Assembly (NCBI GenBank): GCA_910587395.1 | Contig: CAJULJ010000002.1 | Coordinates: forward strand, 62,001 to 126,000 | Origin: an uncultured Oscillospiraceae bacterium | GTDB taxonomy: Bacteria; Bacillota; Clostridia; Oscillospirales; Oscillospiraceae | Reading direction: 5' to 3' | DNA length: 64,000 nucleotides | Part shown: piece after piece, positions 61,732-64,000 of the stretch | Numbering within the stretch: the stretch's first letter is position 1 | How the letters are laid out: every line of letters begins with the position of its first letter | Position numbers and translations under genes: made by a program | Notes under the pieces: generated by a model | Database searches by the model: none | Seen by the model: only the letters and a program-made list of their open reading frames with translations | What the model was told of the DNA's origin: nothing

Positions 61732-62529
61732 ATGGATATGAACGCTTTCAGACTGGACGGCAAGGTGGCGCTGGTCACCGGCGCGTCCTACGGCATCGGC
61801 TTCGCCATTGCCTCCGCCATGGCGGAGGCCGGAGCCACCATCGTGTTCAACGACATCAAGCAGGAGCTGGTGGACAAGGGCGTCGCCGCCTATGCCGAGA
61901 AGGGCATCAAGGCCCACGGCTACGTGTGCGACGTGACGAATGAGGACGCGGTGAACGAGACCGTGGCCAAGATTGAGGCTGAGGTGGGTGTCGTCGACAT
62001 CCTGGTGAACAACGCCGGCATCATCAAGCGCATTCCCATGCTGGAGATGAGCGCCAAGGACTTCCGTCAGGTCATCGACGTGGACCTGAACGCCCCCTTC
62101 ATCGTGGCCAAGGCCGTCATTCCCGGCATGATTAAGAAGGGTGCGGGCAAGATCATCAACATCTGCTCCATGATGAGTGAGCTGGGCCGCGAAACCGTCA
62201 GCGCCTATGCCGCAGCCAAGGGCGGACTAAAGATGCTGACGAAAAACATCGCCAGCGAGTACGGTCAGTACAACATCCAGTGCAACGGCATCGGCCCCGG
62301 CTACATTGCCACGCCGCAGACCGCGCCCCTGCGCGAGATCCAGCCCGACGGCTCCAAGCATCCCTTCGACCAGTTCATTCTGGCCAAGACCCCCGCCAAC
62401 CGCTGGGGCGAGGCGTCCGACCTGGGCGGCCCCGCCGTGTTCCTGGCCTCCGCCGCCTCCGACTTTGTCAACGGCCACATCCTGTATGTGGACGGCGGCA
62501 TCCTGGCCTACATCGGCAAGCAGCCGTAA
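61732..62529 (+). CDS. SDR oxidoreductase, KduD / gluconate 5-dehydrogenase type
   Basis: This 265-residue short-chain dehydrogenase has the cofactor site GASYGIGFAIA, NNAGIIKR, the catalytic Ser and Tyr-x3-Lys (ICSMMSELGRE and YAAAKGG) and GIGPGYIATPQTAPLRE. This last stretch is typical of clostridial gluconate 5-dehydrogenases and of KduD. In this operon reduction of 2,5-diketo-3-deoxygluconate to KDG, the fate of unsaturated galacturonate released by GH105, is the best guess; KduI is not in the window. AAAAGGAG precedes the ATG. Confidence 0.88.
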   Translation: MDMNAFRLDGKVALVTGASYGIGFAIASAMAEAGATIVFNDIKQELVDKGVAAYAEKGIKAHGYVCDVTNEDAVNETVAKIEAEVGVVDILVNNAGIIKRIPMLEMSAKDFRQVIDVDLNAPFIVAKAVIPGMIKKGAGKIINICSMMSELGRETVSAYAAAKGGLKMLTKNIASEYGQYNIQCNGIGPGYIATPQTAPLREIQPDGSKHPFDQFILAKTPANRWGEASDLGGPAVFLASAASDFVNGHILYVDGGILAYIGKQP

Positions 62530-63308
62530 TGGAGCTGGTCTTCTTTGAGGCCCTGGGCGCGCAGGTCCGGGGCTGCATCCAGGAGGACTACGACACCCTT
62601 GCGGCCCACAAGGTCCGCCCCGCCGTGGTGATCTGCCCCGGCGGGGCTTACCGCTGGCGCTCTCCCAGGGAGAAGGACGCCCCGGCCTTTGAGTTTTTGT
62701 CCATGGGGTATCAGGTGTTTATCCTGGAGTATTCCTGTGCCGAGGGGGCAAAGGAGTACCGCCCTCTGCGGGAGCTGGCCGAGACAGTGCGGCAGCTCCG
62801 GGTCCGGCATGAGCAGTGGCATATCGATCCATCGAAGATCGCCGTGCTGGGCTTCTCCGCCGGGGGGCATTTAGCTGCCAGCCTGGGAGCGCTGTGGAAT
62901 GACCCAGAGCTGGCCCTGCCCGCCCAGTCCAGGCCGGACGCGTTGGTGCTGTGCTACCCGGTAGTGAGCACCGGGGAGTTTGCCCATGAGGAGTCGGCCC
63001 AATGGGTGTCCGGCGGGGATGAGACTGTGCGCCGCAAGCTGCATCTCTGGGACCGGGTGACGGCGGATTTCCCGCCCACCTTTCTGTGGCACGGCGGGGA
63101 GGACACCAGCGTGCCGCCGGAGAACAGCCTGCTGCTGGCGGTGGAGCTGAAACGGCACAAGGTTCCCTTTGAGTATCATCTGTTTGGTTCGGGTGCTCAC
63201 GGCATCTCCACCTGCACCCAGGAGGTGGAGACCCTGGACGAGGTGTGCCGGACATGGGTGCCGCTGTGCAAGACCTGGCTCAACCGGCGGTTTGAGTATA
63301 CGCCGTAA
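62529..63308 (+). CDS. alpha/beta hydrolase, acetylesterase-like
   Basis: This 259-residue cytosolic alpha/beta hydrolase has the nucleophile elbow GFSAGGHLAAS, an oxyanion-hole segment ICPGGAYRWRSPREKD, the acid Asp in HGGEDTSVPPENS and the catalytic His in GSGAHGIS. The pattern is that of the acetylxylan-esterase/BD-FAE-like esterases. In this operon it may remove acetyl groups from pectic oligosaccharides. The ATG at 62529 overlaps the SDR stop (TAATG). A terminator closes the operon. Confidence 0.87.
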   Translation: MELVFFEALGAQVRGCIQEDYDTLAAHKVRPAVVICPGGAYRWRSPREKDAPAFEFLSMGYQVFILEYSCAEGAKEYRPLRELAETVRQLRVRHEQWHIDPSKIAVLGFSAGGHLAASLGALWNDPELALPAQSRPDALVLCYPVVSTGEFAHEESAQWVSGGDETVRRKLHLWDRVTADFPPTFLWHGGEDTSVPPENSLLLAVELKRHKVPFEYHLFGSGAHGISTCTQEVETLDEVCRTWVPLCKTWLNRRFEYTP

Positions 63309-63316
63309 ATATCACA

Positions 63317-63349
63317 AAAAACGGGAGGGGCCGGAGCCTCTCCCGTTTT
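63317..63349. terminator. bidirectional intrinsic terminator closing the pectin operon
   Basis: AAAACGGGAGGGGC pairs with GCCTCTCCCGTTTT around CGGA. The convergent amidohydrolase ends 23 bases beyond. Confidence 0.9.
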
Positions 63350-63371
63350 GGTTTTCATGTCTCTTCCGTCA

Positions 63372-64000
63372 TCAGGTGAAAAACAGCTTTTCCGCGTTGT
63401 CGTGGAGGATCTTCTCCCTGTCCTTCCCGCTTAGGGCGGGGTGCTCCGCGATAAAATCGATGAAGTGCCGGTAGCTGTCCCTGGTCATGGCGGAGGGCAT
63501 ATCGCTGCCCCAGAGCAGACGGTCCGCCCCCACAATGTCCGCCGCGTCCCGGACATATCCTCGGGCGGTGGGATAGGGGAAGGTCTCCGGCTTGGAATTC
63601 AGGCACAGCGCAGCCAGATCGAACCACACATTGGGCAGGGCCAGCTTCTCCAGGGAGCGCTTGAGCAGCTCCCCGTCCCCCAGCTGCGGGGAGAGCAGGT
63701 GGCAGACCACGAACCGCATCTCCGGGTAGCGGGCGATGGCCCGCCCGAGAGCGTCCACCTGCCAGCTGACGCTGCGGGGCTTACCGATGTCAATGACAAA
63801 AATTAAGTCCCGATCCGCTGCGTGGCGGTAGCACTGGTGCATGACCTCCCCATCCAGGTCCACCGGCGGGTGGTTGGCCATCAGGCCGGAGCCGCTGCTT
63901 ACCTCAAATTTGACGATCTTGAAGCCCAGCTCGTCGAACAGGTGGGCCTTGATCTTCTCCGCTTGAGCGGAAAAAGGGTCGTAGGAGGCCGCCCCCGCAA
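63372..64000 (-). CDS. amidohydrolase family protein (COG2159-like), 5' end outside window
   Basis: The frame is open from the stop at 63372 to the window edge, so only the C-terminal 209 codons are present. It is a TIM-barrel metal-dependent hydrolase of the Amidohydro_2 family: LIFVIDIGKP, RFVVCHLLSPQ with a likely metal-site His, and LLWGSDMPSAM with the conserved Asp. The C-terminal helix ILHDNAEKLFF is the family's usual end. The substrate is unknown. It is convergent with the pectin operon. Confidence 0.85.
   Translation of the reverse strand, partial: AGAASYDPFSAQAEKIKAHLFDELGFKIVKFEVSSGSGLMANHPPVDLDGEVMHQCYRHAADRDLIFVIDIGKPRSVSWQVDALGRAIARYPEMRFVVCHLLSPQLGDGELLKRSLEKLALPNVWFDLAALCLNSKPETFPYPTARGYVRDAADIVGADRLLWGSDMPSAMTRDSYRHFIDFIAEHPALSGKDREKILHDNAEKLFFT

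Overview
The window is about 64 kb of GC-rich DNA, densely coding, with AGGAGG-type ribosome sites, TTGACA/TATAAT-type promoters and intrinsic terminators. Gene content points to a strictly anaerobic gut member of the Clostridia. Supporting genes are a butyryl-CoA-dehydrogenase-like ACAD, the murB-rapZ-yvcK-whiA cassette, clostridial DUF4358/DUF3021/DUF5692 families, HypA/HypB, and pectin and galacturonate catabolism. The overall look is that of Oscillospiraceae near Flavonifractor, Lawsonibacter or Intestinimonas; this placement is inference from content, not a computed one. Many genes are separated by long bidirectional terminator hairpins.

Left part (1-22.6 kb). A truncated acyl-CoA dehydrogenase and a GNAT gene are followed by mutY-tdk-radical SAM on the plus strand. 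A minus-strand glycolytic block trmL-pgk-tpiA-gpmI-eno follows. udk precedes three tandem DUF4358 lipoprotein genes, the first of which is broken, and these lead into an MBOAT O-acyltransferase and its DHHW/AlgX-like partner. A LytTR-DUF3021 pair and a complete branched-chain amino-acid ABC operon (livK-H-M-G-F) come next, then an SDR gene.

Middle part (22.6-45 kb). Two inverted 161-bp MITE-like copies flank a TraB/GumN gene. Minus-strand genes follow: an orphan membrane protein, dnaE and cls, then whiA-yvcK-rapZ-murB, a conserved hypothetical gene and a FadR-type GntR regulator. That regulator is divergent from hypB, a 929-residue multi-domain Fe-S flavin oxidoreductase, hypA and a DUF5692 membrane protein. 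No hydrogenase structural gene is visible. Perfect TGGT-N3-ACCA operators sit in both leaders. Next come a promoter/terminator-bounded intergenic region that may encode a structured RNA, a 33-residue ORF, and a flavin reductase/HxlR divergent pair with a clear palindromic operator.

Right part (43.9-64 kb). This is a pectin/galacturonate utilisation locus: uxaB and uxaA, a LacI regulator, pectinesterase, then a long plus-strand operon. The operon holds an oligosaccharide ABC importer (two permeases, a 715-residue binding lipoprotein and two MsmX/UgpC-type ATPases), five small uncharacterised membrane proteins, a GH28 polygalacturonase, a GH105 hydrolase, an SDR (KduD or gluconate-5-dehydrogenase type) and an esterase. 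The degradative enzymes lack signal peptides, so the model is import of pectic oligosaccharides followed by intracellular demethylation, deacetylation and depolymerisation. Galacturonate would then flow through tagaturonate, altronate and KDG. uxaC, kdgK and kdgA are not in the window. A truncated amidohydrolase ends it.
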